Below, piece after piece: positions 24,869 through 33,037 of a stretch of DNA of 64,000 nt. Both the position numbers and the translations under genes were made by a program. Positions within the stretch are counted from its first letter, which is position 1. Every line of letters starts with the position of its first letter. Source of the stretch: Chryseobacterium sp. SSA4.19 (lineage in GTDB: Bacteria > Bacteroidota > Bacteroidia > Flavobacteriales > Weeksellaceae). Location: positions 116,211-180,210 of the forward strand of contig NZ_JAKVIP010000006.1 of NCBI RefSeq assembly GCF_022601875.1, in the 5' to 3' direction. Under the pieces are notes generated by a model. It made no database searches and was not told the origin of the DNA. It saw only the letters and a program-made list of their open reading frames with translations.

Positions 24869-26446
24869 ATGATAAAAAAAATATTTTTTACTTCTTTTTT
24901 ATTCTCTGTTTCACTTTCAAACGCGCAGGTTCTTGATACAACCTTCGGTACAGATGGATATAATTTTACAAATCCATCAACGGTTTGGGACAGATCCGGC
25001 GATATCTTTGTAGAGCAGGATAACAGTATGGTTATTTTAGGAAATATAGGGCCGGGAGCTAAGCGGGCAATGTATAAATTGAATGCCAACGGGAGTACGG
25101 ATTCTTCTTTCGGAAGTAACGGAACAACAATTACTCAAAATCAATCTTCTCACTTCCAGATTCTTAAATTAAGTAATGGTAAATATCTTACCATAGGAAG
25201 TGTAGGCTATATGTATAATCAGAATTTTTTTACAGAAAGATTCAATGCTGATGGAACTTTGGATACATCTTTTGGAGATAATGGAAAGGTTGCTGTAAAT
25301 ATGGGATATCCTGTTACTGTAGAAACTATTGATATGGCTTACAGTGCTGTTGAACTGCCGGATGGAAAGATAATTTTATGCGGCTGGGCAGAATACAATT
25401 ATCCGAAGAAAAGATCGTGTCTGCTTAAATTGAATCAGGACGGGACTGTTGATACGACCTTTGGAACAAACGGAAAGGTATATTTCACATTGAATACCGG
25501 ACTATCACAAGAAAGAGCAAACGGGATGAATATATTTTTATGGAATAATAAATTAATTGTTGCAGGAAGAGGAAGAATTACCGATACAAGTGAAAATCCT
25601 TCGGGAATAAATGACATGTATGTGGTAAGGTTAAATCTTAATGGGACTTATGACACAACATTCGGTAACAATGGGAAATTTATTTTTAATTTGGGATATT
25701 ACTCTGATTATGGAGCTGCAGTCCAGGATACAAACGGAAATGTTTATATGACCGGTTGGTTGTCTGCTAATTCCACATCACAGACCTGGGTAGCTAAAAT
25801 AAGCCCTGACGGACAGCTTGTTACTGACTTTGGTAATAACGGAATTGTAAAGCGTAAGATTGTTGCAACAGCCCACTCTGAAGGTCCAAATACAATTGTT
25901 TTGGGGAATAACGGCATTTATATTGGAGGAAATTTTTACTTTCCTAGTGCAGTTTCAGATTATGACTGGATGTATTTAAGTAAATTTAATTTTGACGGTG
26001 AACCTGATCTATCCTTTGGTACAAACGGATTATTTCGACTGTCGGGCGGTAATTTTATTGTCCGAAGAATGTTTGGGATGAAATTCGATAATAATAGAAG
26101 ATTAATCGTGACAGGAGACTCTAATCACAGCGACAGGCAATTTTCGGCAGCCAGGATCTTAATCAGTAATGAAACCCTGAATATTTCAGAGATCAGCAAA
26201 AATGATTTGGATCTAAGCTTTTATCCTAATCCTGTTTCAGACTATTTATATACTGAATTAAAAAATAAAGAATCCATAGACAAGATAGACTTATATACTA
26301 TGGAAGGACGGATACTAAACAGTTTGAATTATAAAACAGAAGGAACCCGAATAAAAGTTGATTTTCAAAGTGTTACAGCAGGAAACTATTTGCTAAAAGT
26401 AAAAACCGATAAAAAAACACGGACAATTAAAATTATTAAAAAATAA
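24869..26446 (+). CDS. T9SS-secreted delta-60 repeat protein
   Basis: A 525-residue secreted protein. A signal peptide (MIKKIFFTSFLFSVSLSNAQ) precedes about seven delta-60 repeats, each with a [LV]DTTFGTNGK-like signature (for example LDTTFGTDG, LDTSFGDNG, VDTTFGTNG, PDLSFGTNG), which should build a beta-propeller-like domain. The last ~75 residues are a type A T9SS sorting domain (SFYPNPVSDYLYTE, GRILNSL, GNYLLKVKTD, TIKIIKK), so it is exported across the outer membrane and released or anchored. Ligand unknown. It is preceded by its own -7 box and ends at a bidirectional terminator shared with dnaJ. Confidence 0.9.
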   Translation: MIKKIFFTSFLFSVSLSNAQVLDTTFGTDGYNFTNPSTVWDRSGDIFVEQDNSMVILGNIGPGAKRAMYKLNANGSTDSSFGSNGTTITQNQSSHFQILKLSNGKYLTIGSVGYMYNQNFFTERFNADGTLDTSFGDNGKVAVNMGYPVTVETIDMAYSAVELPDGKIILCGWAEYNYPKKRSCLLKLNQDGTVDTTFGTNGKVYFTLNTGLSQERANGMNIFLWNNKLIVAGRGRITDTSENPSGINDMYVVRLNLNGTYDTTFGNNGKFIFNLGYYSDYGAAVQDTNGNVYMTGWLSANSTSQTWVAKISPDGQLVTDFGNNGIVKRKIVATAHSEGPNTIVLGNNGIYIGGNFYFPSAVSDYDWMYLSKFNFDGEPDLSFGTNGLFRLSGGNFIVRRMFGMKFDNNRRLIVTGDSNHSDRQFSAARILISNETLNISEISKNDLDLSFYPNPVSDYLYTELKNKESIDKIDLYTMEGRILNSLNYKTEGTRIKVDFQSVTAGNYLLKVKTDKKTRTIKIIKK

Positions 26447-26505
26447 CTTCACTGATGATAAAATATGGGCATAATATGCAGGTCATATTTTATAACTGTA
26501 TTCAA

Positions 26506-26540
26506 TAAAAAAGAGACTTAAATTTTTAAGTCTCTTTTAG
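26506..26540. terminator. Bidirectional terminator between the delta-60 gene and dnaJ
   Basis: A 12-14 bp perfect stem AAAAGAGACTTA / TAAGTCTCTTTT (26509-26538) with A-rich left and T-rich right flanks serves the convergent genes on both strands. Confidence 0.85.
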
Positions 26541-26545
26541 TATGA

Positions 26546-27667
26546 TTAGTTGAATAAATCTTTCACTTTATCAAAAAAAGTTTTTTCTTTTCCGGATGGT
26601 TCTGCAACCATTTCTCCGCTGTTCATCTGCTTTTCAAAGAACTCTTTCTGTTCCTTCGTAAGCTGCTGCGGTGTCCATACATTAATATGGATGAACATGT
26701 CGCCTTTTCCGTAGCTGTCGATGCTTGGAAGGCCTTTTCCGGCAAGCCGTAATATTTTTCCTGACTGTGTTCCCGGATCAACCGTAATCTTCACTTTTCC
26801 TCCCACTGTCGGAACTTCTTTTTTAGTCCCCAATGCTGCTTCTGCAAATGAGATATACAATTCCTGGTGCAGGTTGTCACCTTCTCTCTTGATAACACGG
26901 TCAATTTCCTCTTCAATAATTACCAAAAGATCTCCCGGAACACCACCGAAAGGTGCATCATTTCCTTTTCCTCTTACATTCAGCTGGATACCGTCTCTTG
27001 CTCCGGCCGGAATATTAATTGATATTTCCTCTTCATCTTTTATCAGACCCTGAGCATTGGCACCGGCCGGGATTTTATCGGCTACTTTTCCGATTCCCTG
27101 GCAGGTTCCGCAGGTGGTCTGGGTCTGCATCTGTCCGAACATGGTGTTCATCACTTTCAGCTGAACTCCGGAACCGCCGCAGGTAGGACAGGTTTTTGAA
27201 GTGGCGCCTTCTGCCATCTTCATCTTTTTAACTTTAATGGTTTTCTGGGTTCCGTTCACCATTTCTTCAAGGTTCAGTTTGATCCTGATTCTTAAATTGG
27301 AACCTTTCACCTGCTGACGGCCACCGCCGCCACCGCCAAATCCTCCGAAGCCACCACCGCCGAAAATATCGCCAAACTGGCTGAAGATGTCCTCCATATT
27401 CATTCCGCCGCCGAAACCGCCGCCTCCGAAGCCGCCGTTTCCGCCAACCCCGGCATGACCGAACTGATCATACCGTGCGCGTTTCTGTTCGTCGCTCAGG
27501 ACTTCATAAGCTTCTGCCGCTTCCTTGAATTTATCTTCCGCTTCCTTATCACCAGGATTTTTATCAGGGTGATATTTAATCGCCATTTTGCGGTATGCTT
27601 TCTTTATTTCGTCGGCTGATGCAGATTTGCTGATCTCAAGAACCTCGTAATAATCTCTTTTTGACAT
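26546..27667 (-). CDS. dnaJ: Chaperone DnaJ with a reduced zinc region
   Basis: The Hsp40 co-chaperone that delivers clients to DnaK and stimulates its ATPase. J-domain (residues 1-70) has HPD at 33-35. A long Gly/Phe linker (about 72-117) follows, then two C-terminal beta domains. The zinc region has only two CxxCxGxG motifs, CPTCGGSG (160) and CGTCQGIG (186); by spacing (about 26 residues apart with FGQMQTQT between) they correspond to motifs II and III of E. coli DnaJ. Motifs I and IV, which form zinc centre I, are missing. Zinc centre II is the one linked to DnaK cooperation. It follows grpE in an operon; the gap holds a heptad-repeat hairpin. Confidence 0.97.
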   Translation of the reverse strand: MSKRDYYEVLEISKSASADEIKKAYRKMAIKYHPDKNPGDKEAEDKFKEAAEAYEVLSDEQKRARYDQFGHAGVGGNGGFGGGGFGGGMNMEDIFSQFGDIFGGGGFGGFGGGGGGRQQVKGSNLRIRIKLNLEEMVNGTQKTIKVKKMKMAEGATSKTCPTCGGSGVQLKVMNTMFGQMQTQTTCGTCQGIGKVADKIPAGANAQGLIKDEEEISINIPAGARDGIQLNVRGKGNDAPFGGVPGDLLVIIEEEIDRVIKREGDNLHQELYISFAEAALGTKKEVPTVGGKVKITVDPGTQSGKILRLAGKGLPSIDSYGKGDMFIHINVWTPQQLTKEQKEFFEKQMNSGEMVAEPSGKEKTFFDKVKDLFN

Positions 27668-27675
27668 GTTGTTAT

Positions 27676-27742
27676 ATGAGTAATTGGTAATGGATAATCG
27701 GTAATATTCAAAATTGCTTATTACTGATTACCCATTGCTTAT
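27676..27742. repeat. Heptad-repeat hairpin between grpE and dnaJ
   Basis: The left arm reads gagtaat, tggtaat, ggataat, cggtaat (27678-27705). The right arm, in reverse complement, reads aagcaat, gggtaat, cagtaat, aagcaat (27713-27740). The two ~28-base arms pair with a loop of about 7 bases. Being inside a chaperone operon, it could tune the grpE:dnaJ ratio by RNA processing or partial termination. Confidence 0.65.
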
Positions 27743-27746
27743 GTTT

Positions 27747-28283
27747 TTAATTTCCTGTTATCACTTTAGCGAAACGGATCACCTTATCACCTAACGTATA
27801 ACCGGTTTCAATAACATCTACGATTTTCCCTTTTAGGTCTTCCGAAGGAGCTGGGATCTGCGTGATGGCTTCATGAAAATCTACATTAAAGCTGTCTCCG
27901 GCTTTTACTTCCATTGTTTTTAAGCCTTTCTCGGTAAGTTTATTCTTGAATTTATTGTAGATAAGTTCAACACCCTGAAGATCAGCAGGATTGCCGTTTT
28001 TGGCAATTTCCTTTAAAGCCCTTTCAAAATCATCCAACACCCCAAGCATGGATACCATCATATCCTGGTTGGCATACTGGAAGAATTCCACTTTCTCTTT
28101 TGATGTTCTTTTTTTATAGTTTTCGAACTCAGCGTACAATCTGATGTAACGGTCTTTTTCGTCTGCCAAAAGTTCTTCAGCAGAAGGTTTTTCTGTCACT
28201 TTGTCTTCTGATACGGCTTCGTTCTGAATATTCGTTTCTTCCTGATTATTGATGCTTTCTTCGTTAATATCCTGGTTTTCCAT
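27747..28283 (-). CDS. grpE: Nucleotide exchange factor GrpE
   Basis: The DnaK nucleotide exchange factor, 178 residues. An acidic, Asn/Gln/Glu-rich disordered N-terminus (residues 1-40) leads to the long dimerisation helix (about 40-105, containing RYIRLYAEFENYKKRTSKEK) and the C-terminal beta domain (GDSFNVDFHEAITQIP, IVDVIETGYTLGDKVIRFAKVITG), all typical. It is the promoter-proximal gene of grpE-dnaJ. No CIRCE element or hrcA is visible upstream; heat-shock control is therefore not evident. Confidence 0.97.
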   Translation of the reverse strand: MENQDINEESINNQEETNIQNEAVSEDKVTEKPSAEELLADEKDRYIRLYAEFENYKKRTSKEKVEFFQYANQDMMVSMLGVLDDFERALKEIAKNGNPADLQGVELIYNKFKNKLTEKGLKTMEVKAGDSFNVDFHEAITQIPAPSEDLKGKIVDVIETGYTLGDKVIRFAKVITGN

Positions 28284-28415
28284 AATTCAATATTTATTTT
28301 CATTAGTATTGACAAACATTCTGCCAAATAAAAAAGTGAGACATTTAGGCATAAAAGGATATTTACAAGTATTTTGATTGAAAAAACGGTATGTATTAAG
28401 GTTGATCATAAGATC

Positions 28416-28503
28416 AGGAGCTGTTTCGCGCTATCCACTCATACTCCTCGCACAGCCGCTTTATCCTCTGCCTGCTGTGGGGTAACCGTTACTATCGCGG
28501 CTA
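28416..28503. repeat. GC-richer intergenic block downstream of mntH
   Basis: This ~88-base block is visibly richer in G and C than the flanking DNA, with segments AGGAGCTGTTTCGCGCTATCC, split here as AGGAGCTG and TTCGCGCTATCC, and GGGGTAACCGTTACTATCGCG. It has no ORF. From memory similar AGGAGCTnTTT...GCTATCC blocks recur in flavobacterial intergenic DNA, so a dispersed repeat is suspected but not shown. The rest of 28284-28548 holds nothing else I can support. Confidence 0.35.
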
Positions 28504-28548
28504 GTCAATTACCGCTACTGCAATAATCTTTGAGAATGTTAAATAAAA

Positions 28549-29883
28549 TTACTCACCGAAAAATGTCTGGTAAAGAAGATAAAGATTTAAAATAATGATA
28601 ATAAATGAAATAATCCAGACACAGATTTTTAGAAACGGTTTATTGAAAAATTCTCCCATTTTTGCTTTATCATTGGTAAACATCACCAATGGGACCACCG
28701 CAAAGCTTAGTTGCATCGATAAAATAACCTGGCTTAAGACCAAAAGCTCTGTAGTTCCTTCTTCTCCATAAAGAATGGCAACAATTAAAGCAGGAATTAC
28801 AGCAATCAGTCTGGTAATTAAGCGTCGGAGCCATGGCTTTAACCTGATGTTTAAAAAGCCTTCCATTACAATCTGCCCTGCAAGAGTTCCTGTCAGGGTG
28901 GAATTCTGTCCTGAAGCCAGTAAAGCAACTGCAAAAACAATGCTTGCCATAGAAGCTCCCAGAATAGGAGTCAGCATTTTATAGGCATCATGAATATCTG
29001 CAACATCTTTATTGCCAGTAATGTGAAAAGTAGCAGCAGCTAAAATCAATATCGCACCATTGATGAAAAATGCAAGCATTAGCGAAACCGTACTGTCCAG
29101 AGTAGCAAATTTTATAGCTTCCTTTTTACCTTCCAAGTCACGCGTATAATCTCTGGTCTGAACAATACTGCTGTGCAGGTACAGGTTGTGTGGCATAACG
29201 GTGGCCCCCAGAATTCCGATCGCAATATAAAGCATTGCAGGGTTCCGAATGATTTCTGCTTTAGGGACAAGGCCTCCCAGCAGTTCATTAATAGCGGGCT
29301 TTGAAATCACAAGTTCATAAATAAAACAGGCGAGAATAATAAAAATTAATCCCCCGACAATACTTTCGATCCAGCGGAATCCCTTGGATTGCAGCAAAAG
29401 GATGATGAGAACGTCAACCGTAGTGATGACAATTCCCCAGGTTAAAGGGATTTGAAATAATAAATTTAAAGCAATCGCAGAACCGATAACTTCTGCAAGG
29501 TCACACGCGGCAATGGCAATTTCACAAAATACCCAAAGCATAAAATTGGTTTTGGGGCCGAAATGATCCCTGCAGGCCTGTGCTAAATCTCTTTCTGCAA
29601 CAACACCCAGCTTCACGGATAAATGCTGCAATACCATGGCAAAAATATTTGAAATCAAAATGACGGAAAGCAGGGTATAACCGAATTGAGCACCTCCTGC
29701 AATATCAGTAGCCCAGTTTCCAGGGTCCATATATCCTACTGCAACCATAAGCCCAGGACCTGCAAAGGCCAGATATTTTCTCCAAAAACTTGCATTTTTA
29801 GGAATTTTAACTGATGAATATACTTCTGCCAAAGAATGGGAAGTCTTATCTTTTCGCCAGGCGTTCTTCAAATTTAGATTCAT
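28549..29883 (-). CDS. mntH: Nramp-type divalent metal transporter
   Basis: A 444-residue inner-membrane H+/Mn2+ (Fe2+) symporter. The metal-site motif DPGNW in helix 1 (GYMDPGNWATDIAGGAQFG) and MPHNLYLHSS in helix 6 are intact. These carry the Asp, Asn and Met ligands of the Nramp centre. Eleven hydrophobic helices are visible. A clear promoter (29903-29933) lies upstream. No Mn riboswitch or MntR gene was seen nearby. It stands alone between the GC-rich block and the DUF937-OmpA gene. Confidence 0.94.
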   Translation of the reverse strand: MNLNLKNAWRKDKTSHSLAEVYSSVKIPKNASFWRKYLAFAGPGLMVAVGYMDPGNWATDIAGGAQFGYTLLSVILISNIFAMVLQHLSVKLGVVAERDLAQACRDHFGPKTNFMLWVFCEIAIAACDLAEVIGSAIALNLLFQIPLTWGIVITTVDVLIILLLQSKGFRWIESIVGGLIFIILACFIYELVISKPAINELLGGLVPKAEIIRNPAMLYIAIGILGATVMPHNLYLHSSIVQTRDYTRDLEGKKEAIKFATLDSTVSLMLAFFINGAILILAAATFHITGNKDVADIHDAYKMLTPILGASMASIVFAVALLASGQNSTLTGTLAGQIVMEGFLNIRLKPWLRRLITRLIAVIPALIVAILYGEEGTTELLVLSQVILSMQLSFAVVPLVMFTNDKAKMGEFFNKPFLKICVWIISFIIIILNLYLLYQTFFGE

Positions 29884-29902
29884 AGATGTTAGAAATGACT
29901 AA

Positions 29903-29933
29903 CAAATATAGTTAAATAAATAAAAATTACAAA
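29903..29933 (-). promoter_or_regulatory. Promoter of mntH
   Basis: -7 box CAAATATA (minus strand TATATTTG) at 29903-29910 and -33 box CAAA (TTTG) at 29930-29933, spaced by 19 bases. This is the best complete Bacteroidota promoter in the window. Confidence 0.7.
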
Positions 29934-29945
29934 ACATAAAGAGAA

Positions 29946-29969
29946 TCCCGGAAAATTAATTTTCCGGGA
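29946..29969 (-). terminator. Perfect hairpin after the DUF937-OmpA gene
   Basis: The 12-base arms TCCCGGAAAATT / AATTTTCCGGGA are perfectly complementary with no spacer. The stem lies 21 bases after the stop at 29991; the following minus-strand tail is only partly T-rich. Confidence 0.65.
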
Positions 29970-29990
29970 CTCAGGAATATATATGGAAGG

Positions 29991-31292
29991 TTATTTTGAA
30001 AACCTTACCGCCATTCTTCTGTCAGTGGCTCTTTCTGCATCTGAAGCAGAGGCATCCACGGTCGCAAATTCGCTTCCGTATCCGTCTGCTGCTGTTACCT
30101 GTGATCCTACGCCTTGTTTATCAAGCCAGGATTTAATGAAATTCGCTCTATCAGCAGATAATTTCATGTTTTTAGCTTCATCTCCGGTTTTATCTGTATA
30201 TCCTCCTATTTTAATTTTTGCATCCGGATACGCTTTTAAGATAGCCACTAAATTTTGCAGCTGACCTTCTGATCCTGCTTCCAGCTGATTGGCGCTTCCC
30301 ATTTTAAAATTTACATGGTCAAAATTATACCATTGTGTTTTCAGGGCTTCATCATCTTTAGCATTTTTATATCCGTCAGACTTAAGGAAACCAATCATCT
30401 GATCTTCCATTCCTCCTCTGTATCCTTTCAGTGCTGTTCCGTTTAAATCGATATCTTCATCTACTTTTGTGGCAGTAACCGTCTGCCCCGTTGCGTTCGC
30501 CGGAGAAGTTACGGTAGAAGTATCGGTTACTACATTTCCTGAATCGGTTGGAGTAGTCGTGATCGTAGTTTCTTTTTTCTCACATTGCTGCCAGATAAAG
30601 TAACCGGCTGCAATTAACAGTAGAAGCGGAAGAAGCCATTTCCAGATTGATCCTCCTTCATCAGTTTTTCTGTCAGGAAAGGTTCCTTCAGGAGCTACAC
30701 TTCTTGTCACGTCAACTTTAGGTTCTTCATGAGCAGGAGCATTTATTTGGTCACGGTCATTATCAAATTTATATCTTGCATCCCAATCGCCCATGCTTAA
30801 TGAAGCAAATGAAAGACCGGCAGGCAATAGTCCGGAAACATTTCCCTGCTGTTCTTTTAAAAGGTTTGAAATCCCTGTTTTATCTAAATTATTATCAGCA
30901 GCATATTTTCCTAAAGTTCCTACAGCAGCTGCCGTGACTACATTCAGTAAAGCTCCTGAAGAGTTATTGCTGATGCCGGCATACGTAGCAACGGCATTGA
31001 TCAGTCCATTTAGTTTATCTCCGAAGATTGAAGATAATATGCCCGGGATATCAGATTGAGCAGAGGTTTCACCTAATATGTTTCCGGAAACTCCGTTTAA
31101 TGAAGAACGGCTGATCGCATCCAGGACATGAGGATTGTCCGCATCGTTGGCAAGACCGCCAACAACAGCAGGTAACAAACCGCCTATCGCCTTAGAAATG
31201 CCTGATTCGCTTTCTCCGAACTGTGAAGCAGCCTGGGATACCAAAGCGGGACCCAATTGCCCTTTAATTAAATCAATGATGTTTAAAGACAT
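29991..31292 (-). CDS. DUF937-OmpA cell-envelope protein
   Basis: A 433-residue protein with an unusual order. Residues 1-150 are a DUF937 (YidB-type) helical domain rich in small residues (IDLIKGQLGPALVSQAASQF, ISKAIGGLLPAVVGGLA). A single membrane helix follows at about 222-240 (WKWLLPLLLLIAAGYFIW), then a Thr/Ser/Val linker and a C-terminal OmpA domain (KIKIGGYTDKTGDEAKN, LSADRANFIKSWLD, ATDRRMAVRF) that should bind peptidoglycan. With no signal peptide, the DUF937 part is probably cytosolic and the OmpA part periplasmic, like MotB. Role unknown. Confidence 0.85.
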   Translation of the reverse strand: MSLNIIDLIKGQLGPALVSQAASQFGESESGISKAIGGLLPAVVGGLANDADNPHVLDAISRSSLNGVSGNILGETSAQSDIPGILSSIFGDKLNGLINAVATYAGISNNSSGALLNVVTAAAVGTLGKYAADNNLDKTGISNLLKEQQGNVSGLLPAGLSFASLSMGDWDARYKFDNDRDQINAPAHEEPKVDVTRSVAPEGTFPDRKTDEGGSIWKWLLPLLLLIAAGYFIWQQCEKKETTITTTPTDSGNVVTDTSTVTSPANATGQTVTATKVDEDIDLNGTALKGYRGGMEDQMIGFLKSDGYKNAKDDEALKTQWYNFDHVNFKMGSANQLEAGSEGQLQNLVAILKAYPDAKIKIGGYTDKTGDEAKNMKLSADRANFIKSWLDKQGVGSQVTAADGYGSEFATVDASASDAERATDRRMAVRFSK

Positions 31293-31352
31293 AATAAATT
31301 ATTTTGAGATTAATGTTCCTTACACCAATCAAAAACTTGTCCAATTTGGCTA

Positions 31353-31398
31353 TTAAATAAAAAATCTTTATAAATTCATAGATTTATAAAGATTTTTT
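31353..31398 (-). terminator. Terminator of proS
   Basis: A 17-bp AT-rich stem, AAAAAATCTTTATAAAT (31359-31375) with its exact complement at 31382-31398, flanked on the minus strand by a T-run. Confidence 0.8.
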
Positions 31399-31417
31399 AT
31401 ATTATTTAAAAATGATC

Positions 31418-32893
31418 TTAGTAAGCTTTTGCAAATAGAACCCTTCGTTGTGACGGCTTTCCTGAAATCATGGATATCCCTGCTTCAATATCATCATCCA
31501 GAGGAATGCACCGTATCGTCGCTTTGGTTTCTTCCTTAATCTGCTCTTCTTCTTCAGCGGTTCCGTCCCAATGGGCATAAATAAACCCACCTTTTTCCTC
31601 TAGTATTGTTTTAAACTCTTCATAGCTGTCAGCTTTCGTCATATTCTCTTTTCTGAAGTCAGCTGCTTTCTTATAAAGGTCTTTCTGAATAGTTTGTAAC
31701 AGGTCTTCAATGTACGAATCCAGTCCTTCGATAGAACGCACTTCTTTGGTCAGGTTGTCTCTTCTTGCAATTTCTACAGACTTGTTTTCAAGGTCTCTCG
31801 GGCCCATAGCGATTCGTACCGGAACTCCCTTGAGCTCATATTCTGCAAATTTCCAGCCTGGTTTGTTATGGGTATCATCATCAAATTTCACAGAGATGCC
31901 TTTAGCTTTAAGCTTAGCCTGGATGTCCAGGGCTACTTCACTGATTTGTGCCAGTTGCTCATCTCCTTTAAAGATCGGAACAATCACCACCTGGATCGGA
32001 GCGAGGGTCGGAGGCAGCACCAAACCGAAATCATCAGAATGCGTCATAATCAAAGCACCCATCAAACGGGTTGAGGTTCCCCATGACGTGGCCCATGCAT
32101 GTTCAATTTTTCCTTCCTTATTGGTGAATTTTACATCAAATGCCTTGGCAAAATTCTGTCCTAAGAAATGGGAAGTTCCTGCCTGAAGAGCTTTTCCATC
32201 CTGCATCAGAGCTTCAATACAATAGGTTTCATCAGCACCTGCAAATCTTTCAGAAGGCGTTTTCAGTCCCTGGATTACTGGCATTGCCATGAAGTTTTCT
32301 GCAAAATCCGCATATACTTTATTCATTTTTTCAGCTTCCTCAACGGCTTCGTCCTTTGTCGCATGTGCGGTATGACCTTCCTGCCATAAGAATTCTGCTG
32401 TCCTTAAGAACAGACGAGTTCTCATTTCCCAACGCACAACGTTGGCCCATTGGTTGATCAGTATCGGTAAATCTCTGTAGGATTGGATCCAGTTTTTATA
32501 GGTATTCCAGATGATGGCTTCCGAAGTAGGACGGACGATAAGTTCCTCCTCCAGTTTGGCATCAGGATCCACAATCAGTTTTGACGGATTATCAGGATCT
32601 GTTTTCAGTCTGTAGTGTGTAACAACAGCACATTCTTTTGCAAAACCTTCTGCATTTTTCTCTTCGGCCTCAAATAAGCTTTTGGGTACAAACAGCGGGA
32701 AATAAGCGTTTACGTGACCGGTTTCCTTGAATTTTTTATCCATTTCATCACGCATTTTCTCCCAGATTGCATAGCCGTAAGGTTTGATTACCATGCAGCC
32801 TCTCACACCTGAATTTTCGGCCAAGTCCGCTTTTACCACCAACTCATTATACCATTTGCTGTAATCTTCGCTTCTTGAGGTTAATTTTGCCAT
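31418..32893 (-). CDS. proS: Prolyl-tRNA synthetase, archaeal/eukaryotic-type
   Basis: Charges tRNA-Pro. At 491 residues without the INS editing insertion it is the short archaeal-like type, also marked by the C-terminal tyrosine (RVLFAKAY). Class II motifs: RPTSEAIIW with [31 protein letters not shown] (motif 2 region), [17 protein letters not shown], and the [19 protein letters not shown] motif 3. The anticodon domain is about 300-410. The C-terminal domain of such enzymes normally binds zinc through four cysteines; here the places read [10 protein letters not shown] and [10 protein letters not shown], so the zinc site is gone. It is divergent from the glycine-rich lipoprotein gene. Confidence 0.97.
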   Translation of the reverse strand: MAKLTSRSEDYSKWYNELVVKADLAENSGVRGCMVIKPYGYAIWEKMRDEMDKKFKETGHVNAYFPLFVPKSLFEAEEKNAEGFAKECAVVTHYRLKTDPDNPSKLIVDPDAKLEEELIVRPTSEAIIWNTYKNWIQSYRDLPILINQWANVVRWEMRTRLFLRTAEFLWQEGHTAHATKDEAVEEAEKMNKVYADFAENFMAMPVIQGLKTPSERFAGADETYCIEALMQDGKALQAGTSHFLGQNFAKAFDVKFTNKEGKIEHAWATSWGTSTRLMGALIMTHSDDFGLVLPPTLAPIQVVIVPIFKGDEQLAQISEVALDIQAKLKAKGISVKFDDDTHNKPGWKFAEYELKGVPVRIAMGPRDLENKSVEIARRDNLTKEVRSIEGLDSYIEDLLQTIQKDLYKKAADFRKENMTKADSYEEFKTILEEKGGFIYAHWDGTAEEEEQIKEETKATIRCIPLDDDIEAGISMISGKPSQRRVLFAKAY

Positions 32894-32942
32894 TGTTTTT
32901 TTTAATTTTTTTAACTTTTTCCTATTATTGTTATCTAAAAAT

Positions 32943-32967
32943 AAAAATCTATTTTTGATAGATTTTT
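32943..32967. promoter_or_regulatory. Hairpin in the proS/lipoprotein divergent region
   Basis: A perfect 10-bp stem AAAAATCTAT / ATAGATTTTT with loop TTTTG; it contains TATTTTTG (32950-32957), an exact rightward -7 box. Just after it lie GTACC and two GGTAC pentamers (32969-32996). Between divergent starts a terminator is not expected, so an operator or leader structure is more likely. Confidence 0.35.
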
Positions 32968-33002
32968 AGTACCTTTTAATGGTACATTTTTGGTACAGAC
33001 TA

Positions 33003-33010
33003 CAAATATA
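33003..33010 (-). promoter_or_regulatory. -7 box of proS
   Basis: CAAATATA reads TATATTTG on the minus strand. It would give a ~100-base 5' leader containing the 32943-32967 hairpin. Confidence 0.4.
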
Positions 33011-33037
33011 ATTTAAATTAAAAATTTTTACGTTATC

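Noticed and set aside
27676..27742. Heptad-repeat region as tRNA or CRISPR.
   Set aside because: No cloverleaf and no constant repeat with variable spacers; the arms fold to one hairpin.
29903..29933. MntR-type operator at the mntH promoter.
   Set aside because: Flanking ACTAAC and AGTTA segments do not form a true dyad.
31710..32186. 158-codon plus-strand ORF inside proS.
   Set aside because: Antisense shadow; proS motifs cover the region.
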